Source of the DNA: DASYXZ01 sp035308965
GTDB lineage: Bacteria > Acidobacteriota > Terriglobia > UBA7540
Direction: 5' to 3'
NCBI GenBank assembly: GCA_035308965.1
Contig: DATGFN010000062.1
Coordinates: 434,001 to 498,000, forward strand
Length of the DNA stretch: 64,000 nt
Numbering within the stretch: position 1 is the first letter of the stretch; every line of letters begins with the position of its first letter. The notes under the pieces are model-generated. The model did no database searches and was not told the origin of the DNA. It saw only the letters and a list, made by a program, of their open reading frames with translations. A program made the translations under genes and the position numbers. Shown here piece after piece: positions 1-9,362 of the stretch.

Positions 1-1
1 T

Positions 2-451
2 CCCACCCACCTCGACATGCACATGGGAACGCTCGCCGCCAAACCGGAGTTCTACGCTGTGCTGGTGAAGGTCGCGCACGAATACCACCTACCGTTCCTT
101 GCCGTTCGCGTCCCGGACGCGCGCGAGAAAATGATGGAGTCGCTGCTCTCCCCGAAAGACGCTGTATTCGATTCGCTCGTGATGTTCGACCCCGGAGTTC
201 CCGCCGACCGTTGGACTGAGTCTTATGTGGCCGCTCTGAAAGCCATCAAACCCGGTGTCCACTATATGATCGTCCATCTGGGCCATGATGATGCCGAACT
301 CCAGGCGGTTACCGTGGGCCATCCCGATTTTGGCGCCGCCTGGCGCCAGCGCGACTTCAACGCTGTGACCAGCCCGCAATTCAAGAAGGCTCTTGAGGAC
401 AATCACATTATTCTGATTCATTGGAAAGATCTGCAAAAACTTCAGCAATAA
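2..451 (+). CDS. ChbG/YdjC-like carbohydrate deacetylase, C-terminal part (5' partial)
   Basis: The reading frame is open to the left edge, so the true start is outside the window. The first residues visible are PTHLDMHMGT, which matches the metal-binding PTHxDxH block of the YdjC/ChbG polysaccharide deacetylase family. These enzymes remove N-acetyl groups from chito-oligosaccharides or similar sugars using a divalent metal held by His and Asp. The rest, ending in a helical stretch with HIILIHWKDL, fits the C-terminal part of the TIM-like barrel. About half of a normal 250-300 residue protein is visible. The family assignment is fairly safe; the substrate is unknown. It faces the leftward HDAC gene, so the two are convergent with a 62-bp gap. 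Confidence 0.75.
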   Translation, partial: PTHLDMHMGTLAAKPEFYAVLVKVAHEYHLPFLAVRVPDAREKMMESLLSPKDAVFDSLVMFDPGVPADRWTESYVAALKAIKPGVHYMIVHLGHDDAELQAVTVGHPDFGAAWRQRDFNAVTSPQFKKALEDNHIILIHWKDLQKLQQ

Positions 452-513
452 TCGCCCATCTATGCTGAGAACGGGTGCGTCTGCAACGAATTGAAAGCGA
501 CTCCACCGCTCTC

Positions 514-1410
514 CTAGTCTGCAAACTCCCGGGCAATTGAAATGGTGTTCGAGTGGATTTGGATGGTGTCTTCCAATCGCCGGGCGTAACCACCCGCCAG
601 CGTGACGGCGACAGGAATTTTCTTTTCGCGGGATATTTCAAACACCACACGGTCCCGCCGTTGCAATCCGTCCAGACTGAGCTTGAGGCCGCCCAATTGG
701 TCTTCGCGATATGGGTCGGCGCCCGCGAGGTAAAAGATCAAATCGGGTTGGAAGCCGGCGAGCGCCTGATCCAAGCCGTCTTCAAGGGCGGCCAGGTATT
801 CATCATCCTCGACGCCATCATGAAGATTAATGTCCACCGTGCTCGGCGGCTTGGGATTGGGATAATTATTCAATTGGTGGATGGAAAGAGTCCGTACCGC
901 CGGATCGAAGGCGAAGATGGCCGCCGTGCCGTTGCCGTGATGCACATCCACGTCCACGGTCAGGGCGCGGGCAATGGCTTTGTCCTTTTGCAGGCGCCGA
1001 ATCGCGATGGCGACGTCGTGGATCACGCAGAACCCTTCGCCGTGGTCTGGATAAGCGTGATGAAATCCGCCGCCAATGTTGGCGGCCGTGCCGCCTTCCA
1101 AAGCGAGCCGTCCCGCCAGAATCGAACCGCCCGCGGATAACCAAACCGCGCGAATCAGTTCCGGCGAATAAGGAATTTCGAGTTGAAGAATTTCCGCAAA
1201 GCTGAGCGTTCCCGTCTTGAGTTTGCGGATGTAATCCTGGGTATGAACCAACGCCACGTCTTCATCATCGGCTGGAGCGGGTTCGACAAAATCTTCCGGG
1301 AGCGCAGTCCCATCGCGCAGCAATTTTTCCCTGGTCAGTTTGTATTTGACCGAGGGAAAAACGTGTGCGCCTAAATTAAGATCGTATTGATCGGAGTAGA
1401 CGAGTTTCAT
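514..1410 (-). CDS. Histone deacetylase superfamily hydrolase (HDAC11/class IV-like)
   Basis: A 298-residue zinc hydrolase of the arginase/deacetylase fold. Visible catalytic features are the His pair H117-H118 in GGFHHAYPDHGEG, zinc ligands D155 and H157 in VDVDVHHGNGT, zinc ligand D232 in AGADPY, and the transition-state Tyr Y275 in LAGGYARR. The compact length and the FHHA and DVDVHHGNG signatures resemble class IV (HDAC11-like) and bacterial homologues. Substrates of bacterial members are poorly known (acetyl-lysine, acyl-lysine or acetylpolyamine). It lies downstream of glmS on the same strand and is probably co-transcribed. Its start codon and first six codons form the edge of a 152-bp repeat unit amplified upstream, so its leader is unusual. 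The start ATG at 1408-1410 is preceded on the mRNA by that array. Confidence 0.88.
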   Translation of the reverse strand: MKLVYSDQYDLNLGAHVFPSVKYKLTREKLLRDGTALPEDFVEPAPADDEDVALVHTQDYIRKLKTGTLSFAEILQLEIPYSPELIRAVWLSAGGSILAGRLALEGGTAANIGGGFHHAYPDHGEGFCVIHDVAIAIRRLQKDKAIARALTVDVDVHHGNGTAAIFAFDPAVRTLSIHQLNNYPNPKPPSTVDINLHDGVEDDEYLAALEDGLDQALAGFQPDLIFYLAGADPYREDQLGGLKLSLDGLQRRDRVVFEISREKKIPVAVTLAGGYARRLEDTIQIHSNTISIAREFAD

Positions 1411-1998
1411 TAGGGCTTTTTACCACCAAGGCACAAAGGCACCAAGGAAAACCTTTGAGTTACCACGGGAGAATCTAAGAACTGCCTTTCATATTTCATT
1501 TTTCTTTGTGTCTTGGTGCCTTGGTGGCTCGGTTTTTACTCTTCGGAGTAGACGAGCTTCATTAGGGCTTTTTACCACCAAGGCACCAAGGCACAAAGGA
1601 AAACCTTTGAGTTACCCCGGGAAAATCTAAGAAATGCTTTTCAAACTTCATTTTTCTTCGTGTCTTGGTGCCTTGGTGGTTCAGTTCTTACTCCTCGGAG
1701 TAGACGAGCTTCATCAGGGCTTTTTACCACCAAGGCACAAAGGCACCAAGGAAAACCTTTGAGTTACCCCGGGAGAATCTAAGAACTGCCTTTCATATTT
1801 CATTTTTCTCTGTGTCTTGGTGCCTTGGTGGTTCAGTTTTTACTCCTCGGAATGGACGAGCTTCATTAAGACCTTTTACCACCAAGGCACAAAGGCACCA
1901 AGGAAAACCTTTGAGTTACCCCGGGAGAATCTAAGAACTGCCTTTCATATTTCATTTTTCTTTGTGTCTTGCTGCCTTGGTGGTTCAGTTTTTACTCG
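1391..1998. repeat. Four tandem copies of the glmS-HDAC intergenic spacer (152-bp period)
   Basis: The block TCGGA(G/A)T(A/G)GACGAG recurs at 1391, 1543, 1695 and 1847, exactly 152 bp apart each time, with only scattered substitutions between copies. Each unit carries the HDAC start (rc ATGAAGCTCGTC...), a spacer, and the 3' edge of glmS (GAGTAAAAACTGAACC). Within each unit, CCACCAAGGCAC...AAGG on one side and CTTGGTGCCTTGGTGG on the other form an imperfect stem with arms of about 27 nt. The three extra HDAC starts run into GAGTAA and encode 8-codon minigenes (MKLVYSEE or MKLVHSEE, then stop). Breakpoints inside the last codons of glmS and codon 6-7 of the HDAC gene show that this is a duplication of the spacer itself. 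Confidence 0.95.
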
Positions 1999-3857
1999 AC
2001 AGTTACTGACTTGGCTAGGTTCCTGGGCTGGTCCACGTCGCAGCCACGCAACACCCCGATGTGATACGCCAGCAACTGTAAGGGCACGACTTCGAGGATT
2101 GGCGAGAGGAGTTCGTTGGTGTGGGGGAGGGCAATCACGTGGTCCGCCATGTCGCCGACTTCGTGATCGCCTTCAGTCACCAAGGCGATAATGGTGGCCC
2201 GCCGCGCGCGCGCTTCCTTGATGTTGGAGAGCGTTCGTTCGTATCGCACCTTTGAATCAGCGGCGTTCCAATCGCAGGTGGCAATGACCACCACGGGCAG
2301 CCCGTCGGCGATCAGGGCGTTGGGCCCGTGCTTCATCTCTCCCGCCGGATAACCCTCGGCGTAAATGTAGGAAACCTTTTTCATTTTCAACGCGCCTTCC
2401 AGGGCTACGGGAAAGTGGACGCCGCGGCCGAGAAAATGGAATGCTGCGGAGCGATAGAAATGGCCGGCCAACTCTTCGCACTCATCTTCTTTCAAGAGGA
2501 CGGACTCCAGTTGGCGGGGTAGCGCCGCGAGATCGGCCAACAATCTCCTGGCGTCGGCCGCGGACAGCGTGCCGCGTATTTCCCCCAAATAAATGGCAAA
2601 CAGATAGAGCGCCGCCAGCTCCGCGGTGAACGTCTTGGTTGATCCCACCGCGATTTCCGGTCCGGCGTGCGTGTAGATCACACCATCGGCCTCGCGAGGC
2701 ACCATGCTGCCCAGAACGTTGCAGATGGCGAGAGTCTTCGAACCTTTGGCCTGCGCTTCCCGCTGTCCTGCGCGCGTGTCCGCAGTTTCACCCGACTGGG
2801 TGAGAAGGACGGTCAGCGTGCTCGAATCCACCAATGGGTCGCGGTAACGGAATTCGGAGGCGTAATCCACCTCCACGGGCACGCGCGCCAGCCGCTCGAT
2901 GATTATTTTTCCTGCCAGGGCGGCATGGCGCGATGTCCCGGCCGCCACCAATTTGATTTCGCGAAACGCTTTGAAATCCTCCCGCGTAATCGCCATCTCG
3001 TCCAGCCACACCTGTCCTGTCTCCGGCGAGAACCTTCCCAGCGTCGTGTCGCGCACGGCGCGCGGCTGCTCGTAAATTTCCTTCACCATGAAATGGCGGA
3101 ACCCGCCTTTCTCCGCCAGAATCGGGTCCCAGGTGATGTGCTGGACCCGGCGCGAAACATTTTGGCCGTTGAATTCTGTGAGCCTCACGCCGCTCGGGCT
3201 GAGCACCGCCAGGTCACCATCGGCCAGAAAAATAAGATCGTGGGTGTGATAAAGGATGGCCGGCACGTCGCTGGCAACAAAATATTCGTCTTTGCCCAGG
3301 CCGATGACAGCAGGCGGGCCGCGCCGCGCCGCCACGATTTTATTCAGATCCAGGGTGGAAATAATGGCCAGCGCAAAAACGCCGGTCAACTCGCGCACAG
3401 CGGCGCAAACCGCATCTTCCAGCCGGGCCAGTTTCGCGTCCCCGGTGTGATATTTTTCGATCAGGTGGGCAATAACTTCGGTGTCGGTCTCGGTGGAAAA
3501 TTGGTGCCCGTCCTTTTCCAAGATCTTTTTCAATTCGAGATAGTTTTCAATAATTCCGTTGTGAACCACCACCACCGTGGAGTGGCAATCGCGGTGCGGG
3601 TGGGCGTTTTCTTCCGTGGGCGCGCCGTGCGTGGCCCAGCGCGTGTGCCCGATGCCGTAGGTCCCATCGAGCGGATTCAAACGGATAACTTCTTCCAGGT
3701 TTCGCAGCTTTCCCGTCGCGCGCCGAATCTCAAGATGGTTTTCCTTGATGACCGCCAGGCCGGCCGAGTCGTAGCCGCGGTACTGGAGCCGCTGGAGGCC
3801 TTCCAGCAACACGGGCACCACCCGTTTTTTCCCGACGTAACCGATAATTCCGGACAT
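1992..3857 (-). CDS. glmS: Glutamine--fructose-6-phosphate aminotransferase (isomerizing), nucleophile Cys replaced by Ser
   Basis: This 621-residue enzyme converts fructose-6-phosphate plus glutamine to glucosamine-6-phosphate, the first step to UDP-GlcNAc and cell-wall amino sugars. The N-terminal Ntn-type glutaminase domain (about 1-230) keeps GHTRWATHG, HNGIIENY and TDTEVIAHL. Two SIS isomerase domains follow, with QSGETADT, STKTFTAEL and the C-terminal QPRNLAKSVTVE. The family protein begins MCGI, and the Cys exposed after Met removal is the glutaminase nucleophile. Here the second codon (complement of 3852-3854) is TCC, giving MSGI. A stop lies two codons upstream, so no alternative start restores the Cys. 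It sits 16 bp behind argJ on the same strand. It is either an ammonia-dependent enzyme, a Ser-nucleophile variant, or a base error. Confidence 0.95.
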   Translation of the reverse strand: MSGIIGYVGKKRVVPVLLEGLQRLQYRGYDSAGLAVIKENHLEIRRATGKLRNLEEVIRLNPLDGTYGIGHTRWATHGAPTEENAHPHRDCHSTVVVVHNGIIENYLELKKILEKDGHQFSTETDTEVIAHLIEKYHTGDAKLARLEDAVCAAVRELTGVFALAIISTLDLNKIVAARRGPPAVIGLGKDEYFVASDVPAILYHTHDLIFLADGDLAVLSPSGVRLTEFNGQNVSRRVQHITWDPILAEKGGFRHFMVKEIYEQPRAVRDTTLGRFSPETGQVWLDEMAITREDFKAFREIKLVAAGTSRHAALAGKIIIERLARVPVEVDYASEFRYRDPLVDSSTLTVLLTQSGETADTRAGQREAQAKGSKTLAICNVLGSMVPREADGVIYTHAGPEIAVGSTKTFTAELAALYLFAIYLGEIRGTLSAADARRLLADLAALPRQLESVLLKEDECEELAGHFYRSAAFHFLGRGVHFPVALEGALKMKKVSYIYAEGYPAGEMKHGPNALIADGLPVVVIATCDWNAADSKVRYERTLSNIKEARARRATIIALVTEGDHEVGDMADHVIALPHTNELLSPILEVVPLQLLAYHIGVLRGCDVDQPRNLAKSVTVE

Positions 3858-3873
3858 GGCTCACCGCGCGGTG

Positions 3874-5094
3874 TTACGTCCGATAGGAGGCGTTGATGTC
3901 GATATAGCCGTGGGTAAAATCACAGGTCCACATGCGGGCGGAGGCTTTGCCGTCGTGGAGGTCCAGCCGCAGGGTCAATTCTTTGGCATCCATCACCTGC
4001 TTGGCGGCGGTTTCATCAAACCCGGCATCCAGACCTTTGCGGCAGAGCACGAAGTCATTGATCCCGATGTCCACCTTTCCGGGATCAAAATCTCCTCCCG
4101 AATAGCCCGCCGCGCAAATTATGCGTCCCCAGTTCGGATCGCTGCCGGCGATGGCGGTTTTCACCAGCGGCGAATTGGCGATGGCCCGCGCGATTCGTTC
4201 CGCGTCCGCCCGCCGGCGCGCGCCTCGCACTTCCACGGTGACAAGTTTTTCCGCTCCCTCGCCGTCTTTTGCAATCATGCGGGCCAGCGACTCGCAGAGT
4301 TGGGTGAGGCCGGCAAGAAAATGCCTGCCCTGCGGGGAATGTTGGCGCAGGGCAACGCCCGCTCGTCCGCTGGCCAAGGCTATTAAGGTGTCATTGGTGG
4401 AGGTGTCGCCGTCCACAGTAACGGAGTTGAAAGTCGGGCGGGCCGCCGCGCGCAGCATGTGTTGCAGCTCGCGGGGAGGAACGGCCGCATCGGTGGTAAT
4501 GAAACTCAACATGGTGGCCATGCGCGGGTGAATCATCCCGGAACCCTTCGCGATTCCGGCCAGATGAACCATCTTTCCTTCCATTCGCGTGCGCAACACC
4601 ACGGATTTCGGAACGGTGTCCGTGGTCATAATGGCGCGCACCATGAACGCCGCGTTTTCGGACGAAAGTTTTTCCTTCAGACCCGGAAGCTGATTGAGAA
4701 TAAGGTCCGTCTTCAAAGGCACGCCGATCACGCCGGTGGAAGCCACGAGAACCTCGTGAGTTTTCAGGCGGAAAAGGTTGGCGACGGCGCGCGCGGTCTC
4801 TTGCGCGGCGCGCACGCCTGCCCGCCCTGTGCACGCATTGGCGTTTCCAGCGTTCACAATGATCGCCCGCGCGCGTCCGCGCCCGGCGGCTAGGTGCCGG
4901 CGGGAAAGGAGTACGGGAGCCGCTGCCGCCAGGTTGGTGGTGAACAATCCGGCCGCCGCAGTTTCCGGCGCGTCGGAAATCAATAATGCCAGGTCCAGCG
5001 CGCCTTCCACGCGCTTGATTCCCGCAGAGACGGCCGCACCCCGGAATCCCTGTGCCGTGGAGAGGCTTCCCTCGATTTTTTCCCACTTGGCCAT
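3874..5094 (-). CDS. argJ: Bifunctional glutamate N-acetyltransferase / amino-acid N-acetyltransferase
   Basis: A 406-residue ArgJ. It transfers the acetyl group from N-acetylornithine to glutamate (and may also use acetyl-CoA) in the cyclic arginine pathway. Diagnostic motifs are IVNAGNANACTG near residues 79-90, STGVIG near 119, and KGSGMIHPRMATMLSF at 183-198. The precursor self-cleaves before the Thr of MATML, here T194, which becomes the N-terminal nucleophile of the beta chain. NSVTVDGDTSTNDT and the C-terminal TCDFTHGYIDINASYRT are also present. The length is normal. It is followed after 16 bp by glmS and preceded by a small membrane protein, so it belongs to a leftward operon. Whether it is mono- or bifunctional cannot be read from sequence. 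Confidence 0.95.
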   Translation of the reverse strand: MAKWEKIEGSLSTAQGFRGAAVSAGIKRVEGALDLALLISDAPETAAAGLFTTNLAAAAPVLLSRRHLAAGRGRARAIIVNAGNANACTGRAGVRAAQETARAVANLFRLKTHEVLVASTGVIGVPLKTDLILNQLPGLKEKLSSENAAFMVRAIMTTDTVPKSVVLRTRMEGKMVHLAGIAKGSGMIHPRMATMLSFITTDAAVPPRELQHMLRAAARPTFNSVTVDGDTSTNDTLIALASGRAGVALRQHSPQGRHFLAGLTQLCESLARMIAKDGEGAEKLVTVEVRGARRRADAERIARAIANSPLVKTAIAGSDPNWGRIICAAGYSGGDFDPGKVDIGINDFVLCRKGLDAGFDETAAKQVMDAKELTLRLDLHDGKASARMWTCDFTHGYIDINASYRT

Positions 5095-5143
5095 TTTGAG
5101 TTTAAGTTTTCCTCTGGTTACACTCGCAGGCGGACCGCCGGCC

Positions 5144-5773
5144 CTATTTCTGCCGGATCACTTGTGGCGGAGTAACTTCCTCAAGAGCTGGTTTGGATGA
5201 AGCAGGCCCTGCCACCGTGATCGAACGCAAAGATTCGTCGCAGGCTTCGAGCAGCAGCACCTGATTGCTTCCGCCCGTCGAGCACTCCGCCACGATGATG
5301 CGGTCGGGCGTGATCACATGGGCGGTGAGCCACAGGGCGCGGTCCTTGTAGCGCTGGAGGATGACCGCATCGCGGTCCGCCAACCTGGTGTGATCGAAAC
5401 GGTAGCGCGGAATATTCTTCAACACCCCGTCAGTTTCCCAAACCGCCAGAATCTCCTGCGAGAATTCGGAAGCGTGGTCCACGTTGGGCTCGGAAGTAAT
5501 GGTCAGTGACGGTCCTGCGCCCCACCATCGGGTCCGGAATATTTTTACGCCTCCGGCAAAGGTTTCCACCTGTCCATAAATTCCCGCCGCCACCTGCATG
5601 TCCACGCCCATGGATTCGTTGTGGAAGGGAATCTGTTTCAGGATTTCGTCCTCCACGCGTTGCTTGTGCAGCGGAGCCCACTTCACCAAAAAATATTCCC
5701 CGCCCAGCAGGAGGCCGCCAATCAGAAGTATCCCCAGGCCAACATACAATTGCAAAGGTATTTCTTTTTTCAT
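5144..5773 (-). CDS. Single-pass membrane protein of unknown function upstream of argJ
   Basis: I do not recognise the family. The likely start (MKKEIPLQL) gives 209 residues; an ATG nine codons further upstream (5800) is possible. One transmembrane segment lies near residues 8-28 (LYVGLGILLIGGLLLGG) right after a Lys-rich N-terminus, so the protein is anchored with most of its length outside or in the periplasm. The remainder is a mixed alpha/beta soluble domain without recognisable catalytic motifs. It is 49 bp upstream of argJ on the same strand and may share its transcript. The next gene upstream is divergent, with about 220 bp between them that must hold both promoters. Confidence 0.6.
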   Translation of the reverse strand: MKKEIPLQLYVGLGILLIGGLLLGGEYFLVKWAPLHKQRVEDEILKQIPFHNESMGVDMQVAAGIYGQVETFAGGVKIFRTRWWGAGPSLTITSEPNVDHASEFSQEILAVWETDGVLKNIPRYRFDHTRLADRDAVILQRYKDRALWLTAHVITPDRIIVAECSTGGSNQVLLLEACDESLRSITVAGPASSKPALEEVTPPQVIRQK

Positions 5774-5997
5774 GCGGTTCCATCTTATCCTGTGTCCCAT
5801 TTTCGCGCAACGCCGCCAAGCGGGAAAATAGACATGCGGGGCACAACAGTAACAAATTGAAAAGCTCTGGATTGTTCCCGGACGACCGGATCGGGCGTGC
5901 GCGCTTCAAGCTTGCTAATTAAGCCAGAGCGCGGTCCCAAAGCAACAATAAATGCACCTTGCAATCAGACGGGCAATAGAGTAAGTACTTCGTCAAT

Positions 5998-8900
5998 ATG
6001 TGTAAAAAGTTCAAGGTTCTGACAGCCGCGCTGCTTTTCATGCTGCCCGCCATCCGCTCAGACGCGCAGATTAACCCCACTCCTGCTCCGGCGTTGCCCG
6101 CAGACAATTCAAAGGAGTCGGCCATCTATCAAAGACTGCGCACGACGATTAGATTTGAAAACGATGGTACTGCCACCCGTGAAACCACAGGCCGGATGCT
6201 GGTGCAATCGGAGGCCGGCGTCCAGGCATTCGGCCTGTTGACTTTTGGCTACAGCAGCGCTAACGAGGAGATTGAGATCGGCTACGTTCGCGTGCACAAA
6301 CCTGACGGGGCTATGATCGAAACCCCGGCGGATGGCGTGCAAGACATGGCAGCTGAGATCACGCGCGCTGCGCCCATGTACAGCGACTATAGGGAAAAAC
6401 ACGTGGCGGTGAAAGGCCTGGGCATAGGGGACATACTGGAGTACAACATGAAAACCGTCGTGCGCTCACCGCTCATCCCAGGACAGTTCTGGTTAGACTA
6501 CGTCTTCACAAAAGACGCCATTGTCCTCGATGAAGAACTTGAGGTGAATCTGCCCAAGGACCGCTTTGTAAACGTAAAGAGCACCGACTTCAAACCCACT
6601 ATCACCGAGGAAGACGGTCGCCGCGTTTATTTGTGGAAGACCGCAAACATAAAGCGCAAATCTGAAGATGAGGAGCCCGCCCCGGCGGAGCCACCACCGC
6701 CGCCGGTCCAGATCAGCACGTTTCGCACTTGGGATGAGGTTGGCGCCTGGTGGGGAAGGCTGGAACAGGAGCGTGTAACGCCGACTCCAGACATTCGAGC
6801 CAAAGCCGCCGAACTCACCAAAGACGCTAAGACTGACGCCGACAAAGTGAAGACCATTTACAATTACGTGTCCACTCGATTCCGCTACATCAGCATATCC
6901 TTCGGCATCGGCCGTTACCAACCGCACTCCGCCGACGAAGTCCTGAAGAACGCATACGGCGATTGCAAGGACAAGCACACACTTCTCGCATCGCTCCTCA
7001 ACGCGTCGGGATTGCAAGCGTACCCTGCTCTGATCAACTCCGGGCTCAAAATTGACCCGGAAATTCCCTCGCCCGGCCATTTCGATCACGTCATCAGCGT
7101 TGTGCCCGAAGGTAGGGAATGGGTGTGGCTGGACACCACCACGGAGGTTGCGCCCTTTGGATTCCTGATGCCGGGTCTTCGGGACAAGGAAGCTCTGGTG
7201 ATCCCAGCGGGCAAACCCGCCTCACTGTACAAGACACCCGCCGACCCGCCGTTCAAGAATTCAGTTCGATTCGAGGTCGACGGAGCATTGGACGAGGCTG
7301 GGACTCTCAGGGCGAAAATCCAGCGCACCGATCGAGGAGACATCGAAGTGATCTTCCGCCTCGCCTTCCGCCAAACACCCCAGTCGAAATGGAAAGACCT
7401 GGTGCAGAGGATTTCATACGCCTCAGGGTTCGCGGGCGAGGTTACCGATGTAACGCCAACTTCTCCGGAAGCCACTGACGAGCCATTCCGCGTTTCCTAT
7501 CAATACGTCAGAAAGGAATATTCTGATTGGGCGAATCGCAGGATTACTCCTCCAACTCAGATTTGCTCATTTTTTCAACTGGATGACAAAGAAGTAGAAT
7601 CTAAAGAGGTGCTCAAGTTAAGCGGCCCCGCAGAATTCGATTGTAAATCAAGGATTACGTTACCCAAGGGATATGCTCCGCAACTTCTTCCTTCTGCGGA
7701 TATTCTCCGCGACTTTGCCGAGTATCATTCCACTTATTCATTCAAGAACGGTGTATTCGAATCGGAACGTCGCATCGAGGTCAAGCTCAGAGAATTGCCT
7801 GCTGCCCGGCGCGAGGATTATCACTCCCTGGCAAAAGCCGCGAACGACGACGGAAACCTCTACACGACGATCGTAAGCGGCGTTGAAAGTGAGTTTATAC
7901 CGTCTTCCATTCCGGAGGCCGACGAGTTCTACACCCAGGGAAACCAAGCGATGAATGAGCGGAAATATAGGGAAGCTCTCAGCCTTTACGAGCGCGCGAC
8001 AAAACTAGATCCTGACCACAAATACGCGTGGAATGGCATGGGGACAGCACAGGTGAATTTGGGGAATCGCGAGGCGGCGTTCAAGTTGTTTCGGAAGCAG
8101 ATTGAAGTTTATCCGAAAGGAGCGACAGCTTATTATTCCCTGGCCCTTAATTTGGCGCTTAACCAACGCCAGGATGAGGCAGTTCAGGTTTGGCGCGAGT
8201 TGCTAAAGCAAGACCCGGACAATAAGTACGCCCATTCAAATCTCGCGTCAATGCTCATGAGTGAGAAGAAGTACGCCGAGGCCACTCCTGAATTGGAAAG
8301 GGCGGTGGCGGACCATCCAGAAAATCACAATCTTCAATTTCAATTGGCTCAGGCCTATCTAAAGTCCGGAAATATCTCCAAGGCGCTGCCCGCTTACGAT
8401 AAGGCCGTAGAATACGACCCAACACCGAACACCTGGAACAACGTAGCATTCGACTTGGCAGAAAATAACCTGGAGCTTGAAAAAGCTCAGGAATATGCGG
8501 AAAAAGCCGTTATGTTTGAGGAGGGCGAGTCCGCCAAGGTCAGCTTGGCAACATTGACCGTAAAGGACCTTGCGCGGATGAATTCCTTGGCCGCCGATTG
8601 GGATACCCTCGGATGGGTTTACTTCCGCCAGGGCAACCTGCCGAAGGCGGAAAAGTATATTGAGGCTTCGTGGAATTTGTACCAACAGGCAGTCGTGGGC
8701 GACCACTTGGCGCAGGCATACGAAAAAGAGGGCAAGAAATCAACTGCGGCGCACATGCGGAATATCGTGCAATCCCTTCAGGGTGATACTGCGCCCATGC
8801 TCAGGCGGCCAAAAGGCAACATAATGGCCGCGCAAACGGGGCAAAGGTCCCTTTCTGAAGAGTTGTCTCAACTGCGGCGCACAAAGCTGGGAAAGATAAT

Positions 8901-9177
8901 TACAGGCGAAGGCAGCGCAGAGTTCTTTGTGCTTTATGCGCCCGGAGGCAAGATGGACGATGTGAAGTTCCTCAGCGGAACGGATGTTTTTCGCACTTCA
9001 GAGCGAGCCGTTGCCACCGCTACCAAGGCCGTTGGTACAACCAAGTTCAAAGTCCTCTTTCCTGACGACAAGCCCACCAAGTTGGTCCGCCGCGCGGTAA
9101 TGGTGTGCATGGGTGCCCAGTTCGGCGGATGCGACTTTACCCTGTTCACCGTCGATACGGTTCGGTCCTTGAAATAA
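5998..9177 (+). CDS. Exported DUF3857 - transglutaminase-like - TPR protein
   Basis: A 1,059-residue protein with a Sec signal peptide (about 1-23, ending SDAQ). A DUF3857 domain covers roughly 45-220, and a Pro/Glu-rich linker follows. A transglutaminase-like cysteine protease fold follows with a plausible triad: C323 in YGDCKDKHTLLASLL, H364 in FDHVISVVP, D379 in WVWLDTTTE. A beta-rich region comes next, then about six TPR units from residue 640 to 900, and a C-terminal domain of about 100 residues. This architecture is common in Acidobacteriota and Bacteroidetes; its substrate is unknown. Peptide or isopeptide bond chemistry in the periplasm is an inference from the triad. It starts a rightward run with two more TPR genes. 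Confidence 0.85.
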   Translation: MCKKFKVLTAALLFMLPAIRSDAQINPTPAPALPADNSKESAIYQRLRTTIRFENDGTATRETTGRMLVQSEAGVQAFGLLTFGYSSANEEIEIGYVRVHKPDGAMIETPADGVQDMAAEITRAAPMYSDYREKHVAVKGLGIGDILEYNMKTVVRSPLIPGQFWLDYVFTKDAIVLDEELEVNLPKDRFVNVKSTDFKPTITEEDGRRVYLWKTANIKRKSEDEEPAPAEPPPPPVQISTFRTWDEVGAWWGRLEQERVTPTPDIRAKAAELTKDAKTDADKVKTIYNYVSTRFRYISISFGIGRYQPHSADEVLKNAYGDCKDKHTLLASLLNASGLQAYPALINSGLKIDPEIPSPGHFDHVISVVPEGREWVWLDTTTEVAPFGFLMPGLRDKEALVIPAGKPASLYKTPADPPFKNSVRFEVDGALDEAGTLRAKIQRTDRGDIEVIFRLAFRQTPQSKWKDLVQRISYASGFAGEVTDVTPTSPEATDEPFRVSYQYVRKEYSDWANRRITPPTQICSFFQLDDKEVESKEVLKLSGPAEFDCKSRITLPKGYAPQLLPSADILRDFAEYHSTYSFKNGVFESERRIEVKLRELPAARREDYHSLAKAANDDGNLYTTIVSGVESEFIPSSIPEADEFYTQGNQAMNERKYREALSLYERATKLDPDHKYAWNGMGTAQVNLGNREAAFKLFRKQIEVYPKGATAYYSLALNLALNQRQDEAVQVWRELLKQDPDNKYAHSNLASMLMSEKKYAEATPELERAVADHPENHNLQFQLAQAYLKSGNISKALPAYDKAVEYDPTPNTWNNVAFDLAENNLELEKAQEYAEKAVMFEEGESAKVSLATLTVKDLARMNSLAADWDTLGWVYFRQGNLPKAEKYIEASWNLYQQAVVGDHLAQAYEKEGKKSTAAHMRNIVQSLQGDTAPMLRRPKGNIMAAQTGQRSLSEELSQLRRTKLGKIITGEGSAEFFVLYAPGGKMDDVKFLSGTDVFRTSERAVATATKAVGTTKFKVLFPDDKPTKLVRRAVMVCMGAQFGGCDFTLFTVDTVRSLK

Positions 9178-9362
9178 AGGAGAATGACTTGGGGGCGAGA
9201 AACCCGGGCTCACCCAAGGTCCGAGGGCAATCGGGTGTATATTGCGCGCACGAGGTTAAGATAGAATTATCCGCTAAACCCTCCGGGTGGCGCACAATTT
9301 AGCGGCGTTTCACTCCTTTCCGAAGCCGGGCAACTTCATCAAAAGTCAGTGCTCGGAGGTTT

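Noticed and set aside
1391..1998. CRISPR array
   Set aside because: The repeat unit is 152 bp without unique spacers between short repeats, and copies are derived from flanking genes.
3858..3873. glmS ribozyme or riboswitch upstream of glmS
   Set aside because: Only 16 bp separate argJ from glmS, too short for such an element.
2667..3896. Long open frame of 409 codons on the plus strand
   Set aside because: It lies antisense to glmS, has His/Arg/Gly-rich composition with no recognisable motif, and is a by-product of GC-rich codon bias in the real gene.
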